From the NCBI RefSeq assembly GCF_026967935.1, contig NZ_JAPVBL010000001.1, positions 558,001 to 622,000 of the forward strand: a stretch of 64,000 bases of DNA. The letters are read 5' to 3'. Positions 33,021 through 40,652 of this stretch are shown piece after piece (the first letter of the stretch is position 1; every line of letters begins with the position of its first letter). The notes under the pieces are model-generated. The model was not told where the DNA came from. It made no database searches and saw only the letters and a list, made by a program, of their open reading frames with translations. Both the position numbers and the translations under genes were made by a program. The stretch is from Modestobacter sp. VKM Ac-2982. GTDB taxonomy: Bacteria > Actinomycetota > Actinomycetes > Mycobacteriales > Geodermatophilaceae.

Positions 33021-33185
33021 TCAGGCCCCGGTCACCCGGTTCTCCGGGTCCACGCCCGCCGCCGGGTCACCGCCCTCGGCCGGCTGCTCGGGGTGCGGCG
33101 TGCGGCCGGTCTCCTGCGGCTCCTCCATGGGGTCGCCCTCGGCCGGCTCGGCGGGGTGGGGGGTGCGTCCGGTGTTCTCGGTCAT
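33021..33185 (-). CDS. Small acidic protein with internal TGRTPHP repeat, 54 residues
   Basis: ATG 33185 gives a 54-residue, Pro/Glu/Gly-rich product with no Cys and no aromatic residue. It contains a clear internal duplication: TGRTPHPAEPAEG near residue 5 and TGRTPHPEQPAEG near residue 27. Such a repeat within a short unfolded protein is unlikely in a chance frame. It lies between the metal-importer promoter and the ribokinase gene. Function unknown. Confidence 0.5.
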   Translation of the reverse strand: MTENTGRTPHPAEPAEGDPMEEPQETGRTPHPEQPAEGGDPAAGVDPENRVTGA

Positions 33186-33221
33186 GGCCGTCCCGTGCCC
33201 CCGCCCGCCGGGGCGCAATCA

Positions 33222-34145
33222 TCAGCCGACGGGCGTCGCCGCGGGGGTCTGGGACAGCAGCGCCTGGACCTCGTCGTCGTCCGGCAGGGCACCGCGCGCG
33301 CCGGCGCCGGTCGTCGACAGCGCCGCTGCGGTGACGGCGTAGCGGACGGCATCGGCCAGCGTCTCGCCGCGGTCCAGGGCGCTGCTCAGCGCACCGCAGA
33401 AGCAGTCGCCGGCACCGGTGGTGTCCACCGGCTCGACCGGCGGGGGCCCCTGCACGTGCGCCGGGCCCTCCGCCGGCACCACCAGTGCGCCCCGTGCTCC
33501 CAGGGTGACCACCACCGACCGCACGCCCAGCTCGCGGGCCAGCTCGGCCAGCTCGCCGGGGGAGAGCTCGCCGGACGGCGCACCGGTCAGCCGGCGCAGC
33601 TCGTGCTCGTTGGGCACCAGGACGTCGACCCGGGCCAGCAGGTCGGCCGGCAGCGGCTGCGGCGGTGCGGGGTTGAGGACGACGGTGCCCCGGGTGGCCG
33701 CGGCGGCCGCCTGCACCGTGTCCAGCGGGGTCTCCAGCTGGAGCAGCAGCACGCCGGCGCGGTGCACCGACTCCACGTCGACGTCCGCGGGGGTCAGCTC
33801 GGCGTTGGCGCCGGGCACCACCACGATCAGGTTCTCCCCGCCGGCGGCCTCGACCGGGATCACCGCCGACCCGGTGGGCACGCCTTCGGTGCGGTGCACC
33901 CGCCCCACGTTGACCCGTGCATCGGCGAGCGCGGCGAGCTGCCGGCCGGCCGCCGGGTCGGTGCCGACCCGGCCGACCATGTGCACCCCGGTGCCCAGCC
34001 GGCCGGCGGCGGCGGCCTGGTTGGCGCCCTTGCCGCCCGGCAGGACCGCGACCGAGGAGCCGATGACGGTCTCCCCGCGGCCGGGCAGCCGGTCGACGGT
34101 CACCACGACGTCCTCGTTGAGGCTCCCCACCACGGTCACGGACAC
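33222..34145 (-). CDS. rbsK: Ribokinase
   Basis: A 307-residue PfkB-family kinase. The ribokinase signature pair is present: GGKGANQAAAAGRLG (about residues 38-52) and the C-terminal DTTGAGDCFCGAL with the catalytic Asp. The NLIVVVPGANAELT segment also matches ribokinases rather than fructokinases. It phosphorylates D-ribose to ribose 5-phosphate in the cytoplasm. The GTG start follows GGGAGC by six bases, and TACGCT on the minus strand at 34175-34180 is a reasonable -10. No ribose transporter lies in this window. Confidence 0.88.
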   Translation of the reverse strand: MSVTVVGSLNEDVVVTVDRLPGRGETVIGSSVAVLPGGKGANQAAAAGRLGTGVHMVGRVGTDPAAGRQLAALADARVNVGRVHRTEGVPTGSAVIPVEAAGGENLIVVVPGANAELTPADVDVESVHRAGVLLLQLETPLDTVQAAAAATRGTVVLNPAPPQPLPADLLARVDVLVPNEHELRRLTGAPSGELSPGELAELARELGVRSVVVTLGARGALVVPAEGPAHVQGPPPVEPVDTTGAGDCFCGALSSALDRGETLADAVRYAVTAAALSTTGAGARGALPDDDEVQALLSQTPAATPVG

Positions 34146-34190
34146 GGCACGCTCCCGGTGGTCACCACGGCACCAGCGTAGAGAGGCTGC

Positions 34191-34742
34191 TCAGTCGGCC
34201 GCCGCCGTCCGCCGCTGTCGCAGCGGCAACCCGTACCAGGTGGTCAGCCCGATGAGGACGATCGCCGCGCACACCGTGATCGCCGGCCACCGCCCGAGCA
34301 CCACGTCCAGCACCAGCAGCACCGCGCTGGTGATGCCGGTGAGGAGCAGGGTCAGCCCGACCACCAGCGACCGGTCGGCGAATCGGACGATCGCCGCCTT
34401 CTGCCGCCGCCGGAACAGCATCCGGTGGAAGGAGACGGGGGCGATGAGGACCACCGTGGCCGTGGCGGTGCTGATCATCGTGACCGCGTAGACCGTCGTC
34501 CCGAAGGTGCCCAGGTCGGCGAAGCGGGACTGGAACGGCAGGGTCAGCAGGAAGGCGAACAGCACCTGGACGGCGGTGATCGCCACCCGGATCTCCTGCA
34601 GCACCTCGTTGACGTTGCGGTCCAGCACCTCGTCGGGTGTCTCACCGCGGGCCAGGGCGGTCCGTTCGGCCTCGCTCCGTTTCTCCGCCACCCGCCTGCG
34701 GTACCGCAGGCGCAGCCGATCGACACCCGGGGAGACGCTCAT
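34191..34742 (-). CDS. DUF6328 family membrane protein
   Basis: A 183-residue protein with a basic N-terminus and four predicted transmembrane helices (near residues 52-72, 84-104, 126-146 and 150-170). The sequence EVLQEIRVAITAVQVLFAFLL and FHRMLFRR match DUF6328, a four-helix actinobacterial family of unknown role. The start ATG at 34742 shares bases with the start codon of the opposite gene (CATG), and no Shine-Dalgarno is visible; GTG 34691 is a possible later start. In that case the palindrome at 34693 would lie upstream of this gene too. Confidence 0.78.
   Translation of the reverse strand: MSVSPGVDRLRLRYRRRVAEKRSEAERTALARGETPDEVLDRNVNEVLQEIRVAITAVQVLFAFLLTLPFQSRFADLGTFGTTVYAVTMISTATATVVLIAPVSFHRMLFRRRQKAAIVRFADRSLVVGLTLLLTGITSAVLLVLDVVLGRWPAITVCAAIVLIGLTTWYGLPLRQRRTAAAD
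34693..34712. promoter_or_regulatory. Perfect 20-bp palindrome between divergent genes
   Basis: CGCCTGCGGTACCGCAGGCG reads the same on both strands. It begins 29 nt upstream of the DUF3140 start and lies in the first codons of the DUF6328 frame, so it could be a repressor site or a coding coincidence of Arg-rich codons. It is longer than the exact palindromes elsewhere in noncoding sequence here. Confidence 0.4.
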
Positions 34743-35094
34743 GCCCGACCGCCAGGCCGAGGACGCCGACAGCACCCGCCGTGAGTTCGGCGAGGCGGTG
34801 AACATGACCGCCGGGGAGCTGGAGGGGTGGCTGGAGAGCGAGGAGTCGCAGTCGGTGGGGCAGAAGAGCGGCGGGGCCGGGGAGTCCACCGGGCACGAGT
34901 CCGGCCGGCGGATCGTGCAGCTGCTGCGCACGAAGAAGGCCGACCTCACCGAGGACGACCTGGCCCACATGCGCAAGGTGCACGGCTACGTGCAGCGGCA
35001 CCTGGCCCAGGAGCCCGCCAAGGAGGACGTCGAGACGTCGAGGTGGCGGTGGTCGTTGATGAACTGGGGTCACGACCCGCTCAAGGGCAAGTAG
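34741..35094 (+). CDS. DUF3140 domain protein
   Basis: A 117-residue protein. The N-terminus (TRREFGEAVNMTAGELEGWLESEESQSVG) and the middle (RRIVQLLRTKKADLTEDDLAHMRKVHGYVQRHLAQ) match DUF3140, a family found mostly in actinobacteria and thought to bind DNA in some cases, without firm evidence. The end SRWRWSLMNWGHDP is also typical. GGGGAG lies six bases before the ATG. The start codon overlaps that of the divergent DUF6328 gene. The downstream methyltransferase gene begins 10 nt after its stop. Confidence 0.8.
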   Translation: MPDRQAEDADSTRREFGEAVNMTAGELEGWLESEESQSVGQKSGGAGESTGHESGRRIVQLLRTKKADLTEDDLAHMRKVHGYVQRHLAQEPAKEDVETSRWRWSLMNWGHDPLKGK

Positions 35095-35097
35095 CGT
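35092..35097 (+). promoter_or_regulatory. -10 element TAGCGT, leaderless start of the methyltransferase gene
   Basis: TAGCGT overlaps the stop codon of the DUF3140 gene and ends 7 nt before GTG 35105. This gives the methyltransferase-PKS pair a promoter of its own. Confidence 0.4.
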
Positions 35098-35104
35098 CGC
35101 CGGC

Positions 35105-35851
35105 GTGCAGCGCAACGACCCGGCGCAGTACGACCAGCTGGCCGACCAGTGGTGGGACCCGCACGGCGGCTTCGCGATGCTCCAGTGGATCGCCGCGTCG
35201 CGGGCCGGCCACGTGCCCCCGGCGTCGGCACCCGGGGCCGTCCTCGTCGACCTGGCCTGCGGTGGTGGCCTGATGGCCCCGCACGTGCAGCGGCTGGGGT
35301 ACCGGCACGTCGGCGTCGACATCGGGCTGGCCGGGCTGGAGGTCGCCCGCCGACACGCGGTCTCCGTCGTCCGGGGGTCGGTGCTGGAGGTGCCGCTGGC
35401 CGACGGGTGCGCCGACGTCGTCACCGCCGGGGAGATCCTCGAGCACGTCGCGGACCCCGGGCAGGTGCTCGCCGAGAGCGCCCGGCTGCTCAAGCCAGGT
35501 GGTCTGCTGGTCATCGACTCGATCGCGGACTCCCGGCTCGCCCCGCTGGTGGCGGTCCGGATCGCCGAGCGGCTGCCCGGTGGGCCGCCGCCGGGCATCC
35601 ACGACCCGGCGCTGTTCGTCGACCGGCGGGCGCTGCTGGCCACCGCGGACCGGCTGGGGCTGGACCTCCGGTTGGTCGGCCTGCGCCCCTCGGTGCGGGA
35701 CCTGGTCGCCTGGCGGCGGGGACGCCGGGACAGCGTGCGGATGCGCACCATGCCCTGGACCGGCGTCCTCTTCGCCGGCTCGGCGACCAAGCGCCCGGAG
35801 CCCGTCGCCGAGCAGCGGACGCCGGGGTCCGCACGTACGGTCAGGGCATGA
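35105..35851 (+). CDS. UbiG/Coq3-like SAM-dependent O-methyltransferase
   Basis: A 248-residue class I methyltransferase. The start DPAQYDQLADQWWDPHGGFAMLQWI is the UbiG-type 'Y-x-x-x-A-x-x-W-W-D' N-terminus. The SAM motif is LVDLACGGGLMAPHV, followed by GVDIGLAGLEVAR. UbiG enzymes methylate quinone or aromatic ring hydroxyls. Here the type III polyketide synthase gene begins 43 nt downstream on the same strand, which suggests methylation of the phenolic or quinone product of that synthase. The C-terminal tail of about 25 residues is disordered. Confidence 0.83.
   Translation: MQRNDPAQYDQLADQWWDPHGGFAMLQWIAASRAGHVPPASAPGAVLVDLACGGGLMAPHVQRLGYRHVGVDIGLAGLEVARRHAVSVVRGSVLEVPLADGCADVVTAGEILEHVADPGQVLAESARLLKPGGLLVIDSIADSRLAPLVAVRIAERLPGGPPPGIHDPALFVDRRALLATADRLGLDLRLVGLRPSVRDLVAWRRGRRDSVRMRTMPWTGVLFAGSATKRPEPVAEQRTPGSARTVRA
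35836..35841 (+). promoter_or_regulatory. -10 element TACGGT before the PKS leader ORF
   Basis: TACGGT ends 6 nt before ATG 35848, inside the 3' end of the methyltransferase gene. The spacing predicts transcription starting at the ATG itself. Confidence 0.4.
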
Positions 35852-35898
35852 CCGTCAGCGGCCCCGTGTCCCCGAACGCGCCGGGAACGGCCTGGTGA
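35848..35898 (+). CDS. Possible 16-codon leader ORF coupled to the type III PKS
   Basis: ATG 35848 opens a 16-codon frame (MTVSGPVSPNAPGTAW) ending in TGA at 35896-35898. This stop overlaps the GTG start of the synthase gene at 35895 (GTGA), and a -10-like TACGGT sits 6 nt upstream. The layout would couple translation of the synthase to that of the peptide. No regulatory hairpin or run of one codon is seen, so an attenuation role is not supported. It may be a chance ORF. Confidence 0.35.
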   Translation: MTVSGPVSPNAPGTAW

Positions 35899-36923
35899 CC
35901 GCCGCAGTCGTCACCGGTTCGGGTCGCGCCCTGCCGCCCAGCTACCAGCAGGGCGAGGTGTGGGACGGGTACTTCTCCGCGAAGTACGCCGGGCTGCGGG
36001 CCGCCGAGCGGGTGTTCCGCGGCGCCGGCGTCCGCAGCCGGCACGCCGTGGTCAACCCCGTCGACGAGGACGTGTCGCAGTGGGGCACCGGGGCGCGGAT
36101 GGAGCGCTACGTCACCGAGGGGCTCCCGCTGGGCAAGCAGGCAGTCGCGACCGCGCTGGACGCCGCCGGGCTGGCGCCCGGGGACGTCGGGCAGTTCGCC
36201 GTCGCCACCTGCACCGGGTACGCCACCCCGGGTCTGGACATCCGGCTGGCCAGCGACCTGGGCATGCCCCTCGGGTTACAGCGGCTGCTCGTGGGCCACA
36301 TGGGCTGTTACGCGGCCCTGCCCGGGCTGGCTGCCGTGAGCGACTTCGTCACGGCACGTTCCCGGCCGGCCGTGCTGTTGTGCCTCGAGCTGACCAGCCT
36401 GCACGTGCAACCGGCCGTCGCCGACCTGGAGCAGGTCGTCACCCACGCGCTGTTCAGCGACGCCGCGGCCGCGATCGTCGTCGAGCCCGCCGCGCGGCGG
36501 GGCCGGCGGGTGGCCGGGATGGTCGCCCGCACCGACCACGCCACCGCCGACCACATGACCTGGGACGTCACCGACCTCGGCTTCCGGATGGGGCTGTCGC
36601 CCCGGGTGCCCGACGTGCTCGCCCGGCACGTCGGCGGGGTGGTCGAGGAGCTTCTGACCGAGGCGGGCCTGCGCGTCGAGGACGTCGCGGGGTGGGCGGT
36701 CCACCCAGGGGGGCCGCGGATCCTGGACGTCGTCCGGGACGAGCTGGGGCTCACCGAGGAGCAGATGGCGCCGTCACGACGGGTGCTCGCCGAGCACGGC
36801 AACTGCTCGTCGGCGACGGTGCTGCTGGTGCTCGACGAGCTCGCCGACGTCGACGGCCCGGTGGTCGCGATGGCCTTCGGTCCGGGCCTGACCCTCTACG
36901 CCACCCTGCTGCTCCCGGCCTGA
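35895..36923 (+). CDS. Type III polyketide synthase (chalcone/stilbene synthase superfamily)
   Basis: A 342-residue ketosynthase-fold enzyme with the complete catalytic triad: Cys138 in VGHMGCYAAL, His270 in AVHPGGPRI and Asn303 in EHGNCSSAT. The family condenses malonyl-CoA units on a starter acyl-CoA and cyclises the chain to pyrones, resorcinols or quinone precursors. The 'HMGCYA' active-site context and TCTGYATPGLD loop differ from plant CHS and RppA, so the starter cannot be guessed. The preceding methyltransferase probably tailors the product. GTG 35895 is supported by GGGA upstream and by the overlap with the small ORF. Confidence 0.92.
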   Translation: MTAAVVTGSGRALPPSYQQGEVWDGYFSAKYAGLRAAERVFRGAGVRSRHAVVNPVDEDVSQWGTGARMERYVTEGLPLGKQAVATALDAAGLAPGDVGQFAVATCTGYATPGLDIRLASDLGMPLGLQRLLVGHMGCYAALPGLAAVSDFVTARSRPAVLLCLELTSLHVQPAVADLEQVVTHALFSDAAAAIVVEPAARRGRRVAGMVARTDHATADHMTWDVTDLGFRMGLSPRVPDVLARHVGGVVEELLTEAGLRVEDVAGWAVHPGGPRILDVVRDELGLTEEQMAPSRRVLAEHGNCSSATVLLVLDELADVDGPVVAMAFGPGLTLYATLLLPA

Positions 36924-36935
36924 CCCGAACTCCCC

Positions 36936-36976
36936 GGCCGTCTACCTGGGCTGGCCGGCCGTCACCTGGGCTGGCC
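36936..36976. repeat. Imperfect 20-bp tandem repeat
   Basis: GGCCGTCTACCTGGGCTGGCC is followed at once by GGCCGTCACCTGGGCTGGCC; one base is missing in the second copy. It lies just after the synthase stop and is not needed for the terminator that follows. Confidence 0.5.
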
Positions 36977-36997
36977 GCAGCCTGGGTCAACCTGCTC

Positions 36998-37041
36998 GAG
37001 CTGACGTTGAGCCGCGCCACGACGCGGCTCAACGTCAGCTC
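36998..37041. terminator. Bidirectional 19-bp hairpin between PKS and dhaM
   Basis: Arms at 36998-37016 and 37023-37041 pair exactly with a 6-nt loop (CCACGA). It lies between convergent genes ending at 36923 and 37104. Confidence 0.8.
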
Positions 37042-37103
37042 ACCCGGCTCAACCCGCGGTGCAGCGGGCCGCCGGCGGCCGGCTGGCGACGCCGAGCCGG
37101 CCC

Positions 37104-37517
37104 TCAGCCGCCCAGGTGAGCTTGCTTGGGCGCCAGGCCGCGCAGCGCCTCGGCGGCGACCCGGTCGCGGTCGGCACCGCCGGCGGCGACCACCGCCGCC
37201 CCGACCAGGCCCTCGACCAGCGGGGCCGCGCTGAGCACCACCCGCGCCCGGACGTCGTCGTCCAGCAGCTCCAGCGCCGTCTCGGCCGACATCACCGCGC
37301 TGCCCAGGTCCATCAGCACGACCACGCCGTCCCCGGTGTCGGCGGCGGCGATGGCCGTGGAGACGGCGACCGCGTCGGTGCCCAGCCCGCCGTCGTCGGT
37401 GCCGGCGGCCACCTCGATGGCCAGGGTCGAGTTCGGCAGCATCTGCCGGGCCAGCTCGACCGCCGCGTCGGCCAGCGGTCGGCTGTGCGAGACGACGACG
37501 ATGCCCACGGCGGCCAC
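37104..37517 (-). CDS. dhaM: Dihydroxyacetone kinase phosphotransferase subunit DhaM
   Basis: A 137-residue EIIA-Man-like domain. The phospho-accepting His11 lies in VSHSRPLADA. Unlike E. coli DhaM it carries no fused HPr or Enzyme I domains, so it must receive phosphate from a separate HPr, plausibly the one at 13239. It rephosphorylates the ADP cofactor bound to DhaL. It is the last gene of the dhaK-dhaL-dhaM operon and is 2 nt from the dhaL stop. The C-terminal PKQAHLGG tail is outside the fold. Confidence 0.92.
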   Translation of the reverse strand: MAAVGIVVVSHSRPLADAAVELARQMLPNSTLAIEVAAGTDDGGLGTDAVAVSTAIAAADTGDGVVVLMDLGSAVMSAETALELLDDDVRARVVLSAAPLVEGLVGAAVVAAGGADRDRVAAEALRGLAPKQAHLGG

Positions 37518-37519
37518 GG

Positions 37520-38149
37520 TCAGCTCCTCCCCAGCGTCGCCGCGGCGGCCTCGACCAGCAGCACCGCCGACTCGGCCCCCGGGTCGACGTGGTCCGCGCT
37601 CCGCTCGCCCAGGTAGCTGGCCCGGCCCTTGCGGGCGACCAGCGGCGTCACCGAGTCGCGCCCCCGTGCCGCGGCGTCCGCGGCCGCGCGCAGCGCCGTG
37701 TCCAGCTCCTGCCCGGCGCCGATCGCCTCGGTGAGGGCGTCGGCCGCGGGCAGCAGCGCGTCCACCATCGTCTTGTCCTGCAGCTCGGCCTTGCCGCGGG
37801 CGACGACGCCCTCGACGCCGGCCCGGAACGCGGCGGCGAAGGCGGCCGGTGAGCCGTCGTCCAGCGCGCCGGACATCCGCAGGAAGAGCGTCCCGTAGAG
37901 GGGGCCGCTGGTGCCGCCCACCTTGCTGATCATGGTCATCGCGACCGTCTTCAACAGCGCCGCACCGTCGGCCGGCGGGCTGGCGTCGAGGGCGGCGACG
38001 GCCGCGGTCATCCCGCGGTGCATGTTCGTGCCGTGGTCGGCGTCGCCGATGGCGGAGTCCAGCTCGGTCAGCTCGTCGCGGTGCTCGGTGACGGCGCGGG
38101 CGTACTCGCGCACCCAGGCGCCGAGGGCGTCGGTCTCCACCGTGGCCAT
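37520..38149 (-). CDS. dhaL: Dihydroxyacetone kinase subunit DhaL
   Basis: A 209-residue all-helical subunit that holds ADP/ATP. The metal-ADP ligands fall in SAIGDADHGTNMHRGM (Asp and His cluster near residues 35-48), and KVGGTSGPLYGTLFLRMS binds the nucleotide. It transfers phosphate from DhaM to dihydroxyacetone held by DhaK. ATG 38149 is used because it leaves 2 nt to the dhaK stop; the longer frame adds only five residues. Operon order K-L-M is standard. Confidence 0.93.
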   Translation of the reverse strand: MATVETDALGAWVREYARAVTEHRDELTELDSAIGDADHGTNMHRGMTAAVAALDASPPADGAALLKTVAMTMISKVGGTSGPLYGTLFLRMSGALDDGSPAAFAAAFRAGVEGVVARGKAELQDKTMVDALLPAADALTEAIGAGQELDTALRAAADAAARGRDSVTPLVARKGRASYLGERSADHVDPGAESAVLLVEAAAATLGRS

Positions 38150-38151
38150 GC

Positions 38152-39153
38152 TCAGACCCCCCACCGCAGCGCCGGCGTGCGCACCGGGGCGTCCCAGAGC
38201 CGGATCAGCTCGTCGTCGAGCTTGAGCAAGGTGATCGAGCAGCCGGCCATCTCCAGGCTGGTCATGTAGGAGCCGACCAGCGAGCGGGCCACGGTGACAC
38301 CGGCCTTGGCCAGCGCCGCCTGCACCTCGGCGTACACGACGTAGAGCTCGAGCAGCGGCGTGCCGCCCATCCCGTTGACGAAGGCGAGCACCCCGTCTCC
38401 TCCGGTGAAGTCCAGGTCGGCCAGCACCGGCTCCAGCAGCATCTCGGCGACCTCGCGCGCCGGGGCGACCGGTACCCGGCGGCGACCCGGCTCGCCGTGG
38501 ATGCCCACGCCCAGCTCCATCTCCCCCGCGGGCAGGTCGAAGGTGGGCTTGCCGGCGGACGGCACGGTGCAGGAGGTGAGCGCCATGCCCATGCTGCGGC
38601 CCTGCCCGTTGACCCGGCGGGCCACCTCGGCGACCTCGGCCAGCGGGCGGCCCTGCTCGGCGGCGGCACCGGCCAGCTTCTCCACCAGCACGGTGACGCC
38701 CACGCCGCGCCGGCCGGCGGTGTAGAGGCTGTCCTGGACGGCGACGTCGTCGTCGGTGACGACGGAGACCACCTCGGTGCCGGACTCGGCGGCCACCAGC
38801 TCGGCGGCCATCTCGAAGTTCATCACGTCGCCGGTGTAGTTCTTCACGATGTGCAGCACGCCGGCGCCTGCGTCGACCCCCTGGGTCGCCGCGACCATCT
38901 GGTCCGGGACGGGGGAGGTGAACACCTCACCGGCGCAGGCGGCGTCGAGCATGCCGAGCCCGACGAACCCACCGTGCAGGGGCTCGTGCCCGGAGCCGCC
39001 TCCGGAGACCAGGCCGACCTTGCCCGCCACCGGCGCATCGCCGCGGAAGACGACCCGGTGTTCGCTGTCGATCCGCAGCTCCGGGTGTGCTGCGGCCATG
39101 CCGCGCAGGGCGTCGTCGACGACGTCTGCCGGGTCGTTGATGAGCTTCTTCAT
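38152..39153 (-). CDS. dhaK: Dihydroxyacetone kinase subunit DhaK
   Basis: A 333-residue subunit that binds dihydroxyacetone covalently. The hemiaminal-forming His219 is in GVGIHGEPG (equivalent of E. coli His218), and [15 protein letters not shown] near residue 51 helps hold the substrate. The chain begins [16 protein letters not shown], typical of the family. It produces dihydroxyacetone phosphate for glycolysis, with phosphate from PEP via the PTS. No glycerol dehydrogenase is nearby, so the source of dihydroxyacetone is unclear. The gene is divergent from the formaldehyde dehydrogenase gene, across 233 nt. Confidence 0.95.
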   Translation of the reverse strand: MKKLINDPADVVDDALRGMAAAHPELRIDSEHRVVFRGDAPVAGKVGLVSGGGSGHEPLHGGFVGLGMLDAACAGEVFTSPVPDQMVAATQGVDAGAGVLHIVKNYTGDVMNFEMAAELVAAESGTEVVSVVTDDDVAVQDSLYTAGRRGVGVTVLVEKLAGAAAEQGRPLAEVAEVARRVNGQGRSMGMALTSCTVPSAGKPTFDLPAGEMELGVGIHGEPGRRRVPVAPAREVAEMLLEPVLADLDFTGGDGVLAFVNGMGGTPLLELYVVYAEVQAALAKAGVTVARSLVGSYMTSLEMAGCSITLLKLDDELIRLWDAPVRTPALRWGV

Positions 39154-39386
39154 CGCGGGCTCCTGATCATGGGGGACCAGCGAACCGTAGGAGTGGTGCA
39201 GCTCTCAGGGCAAACCCCTCCCGGTCCGCATGGTCGCACCGGCCCGGCGGGGGCTGTGCACCGATTCGTGATCTGGAGCACACTCGGGCTCACATGCTCT
39301 CCGCCGCATGCACGACGACGAGTCGGGCGCGGGAGGGCGGCACGACCCAGGACCCGCTCAACCCCCCAGGACAGAGGAGCTCCCAG

Positions 39387-40613
39387 ATGGCTGGCAACAG
39401 AGGCGTTGCGTACATCGAGCCCGGCAAGGTCGAGGTGCACGAGACCGACTACCCGAAGCTGGAACTGCAGGACGGACCGGGGGTGAACCCGGCCAACGTG
39501 GGCCGCAAGCTGAACCACGGGGTGATCCTGAAGGTGGTCACCACCAACATCTGCGGCAGCGACCAGCACATGGTGCGCGGCCGGACGACGGCGCCACCGA
39601 ACCTGGTGCTCGGCCACGAGATCCTCGGCGAGGTCGTCGAGAAGGGGTCCGACGTCGAGTTCATCGAGGTGGGCGACCTCTGCTCGGTGCCGTTCAACAT
39701 CGCCTGCGGGCGCTGTCGCAACTGCAAGGAGGGCAAGACCGGGATCTGCCTGAACGTGAACCCGGCCCGTCCCGGAGCGGCCTACGGGTACGTGGACATG
39801 GGCGGCTGGGTCGGCGGGCAGGCCGAGTACGTGACGGTGCCCTACGCCGACTGGAACCTGCTGAAGTTCCCGGACAAGGACCAGGCCATGGAGAAGATCC
39901 TGGACTTGACCATGCTGTCGGACATCTTCCCGACCGGGTTCCACGGGGCGGTCACCGCCGGGGTGAAGCCCGGCTCGACCGTGTACATCGCCGGGGCCGG
40001 CCCGGTGGGGCTGGCGGCGGCCGCCGGTGCGCAGCTGCTGGGTGCCTCGGTGGTGATCGTCGCCGACCTCGTCGAGCAGCGGCTGGCCCAGGCGCGCAGC
40101 TTCGGCTGCGAGACCGTCGACGTGTCCAAGGGCTCGCCGCAGGACCAGATCGAGCAGATCCTCGGCGAGCCGCAGGTGGACGCCGCCGTCGACGCGGTGG
40201 GCTTCGAGGCCCGCGGCCACGGTGAGGGAGCGGGCAAGGAGGCGCCGGCGACGGTGCTGAACTCGCTGATGGAGGTGACCGCGGCCGGCGGTGCCATCGG
40301 CATCCCGGGGCTCTACGTCACCGGCGACCCCGGGGGCATCGACGAGGCCGCCAAGGTCGGCTCGCTGTCGCTGAGCCTGGGCACCGGCTGGGCGAAGTCG
40401 CTCTCCTTCACCACCGGTCAGTGCCCGGTGATGCGCTACAACCTGGGGCTGATGAAGGCGATCCTCAACGACAAGGTGCAGATCGCGAAGGCGGTCAACG
40501 CCACGACCATCTCGCTGGACGAGGCGCCGCAGGGGTACCAGGACTTCGACTCCGGTGCGGCGAAGAAGTACGTGATCGACCCGCACGGGATGGTCGGCAA
40601 GAAGGCCGCCTAG
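39387..40613 (+). CDS. fdhA: Glutathione-independent formaldehyde dehydrogenase
   Basis: A 408-residue zinc-dependent medium-chain dehydrogenase. The opening NRGVAYIEPGKVEVHETDYPKL and the long insert are characteristic of Pseudomonas-type glutathione-independent formaldehyde dehydrogenase, which carries tightly bound NAD. Structural zinc Cys residues lie in CGRCRNCKEGKTGICLN, and catalytic zinc ligands in NICGSDQHM and GHEILG. The Rossmann turn is IAGAGPVGLAAAA. It oxidises formaldehyde to formate, detoxifying demethylation products. ATG 39387 follows GAGGAG; a hairpin terminator follows the stop. Confidence 0.93.
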   Translation: MAGNRGVAYIEPGKVEVHETDYPKLELQDGPGVNPANVGRKLNHGVILKVVTTNICGSDQHMVRGRTTAPPNLVLGHEILGEVVEKGSDVEFIEVGDLCSVPFNIACGRCRNCKEGKTGICLNVNPARPGAAYGYVDMGGWVGGQAEYVTVPYADWNLLKFPDKDQAMEKILDLTMLSDIFPTGFHGAVTAGVKPGSTVYIAGAGPVGLAAAAGAQLLGASVVIVADLVEQRLAQARSFGCETVDVSKGSPQDQIEQILGEPQVDAAVDAVGFEARGHGEGAGKEAPATVLNSLMEVTAAGGAIGIPGLYVTGDPGGIDEAAKVGSLSLSLGTGWAKSLSFTTGQCPVMRYNLGLMKAILNDKVQIAKAVNATTISLDEAPQGYQDFDSGAAKKYVIDPHGMVGKKAA

Positions 40614-40617
40614 GACG

Positions 40618-40651
40618 ACGCGGGCCCGGGGCGGGTGCCCCGGGCCCGCGT
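40618..40651 (+). terminator. Hairpin terminator after fdhA
   Basis: A 14-bp stem (arms 40618-40631 and 40638-40651) made of GCGGGCCCGGGG and its complement with a 6-nt loop. It lies between convergent genes and may serve both. Confidence 0.7.
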
Positions 40652-40652
40652 G

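Noticed and set aside
36998-37041. The hairpin as an attachment site or riboswitch
   Set aside because: Its location between two convergent stops and exact symmetry fit a shared terminator.
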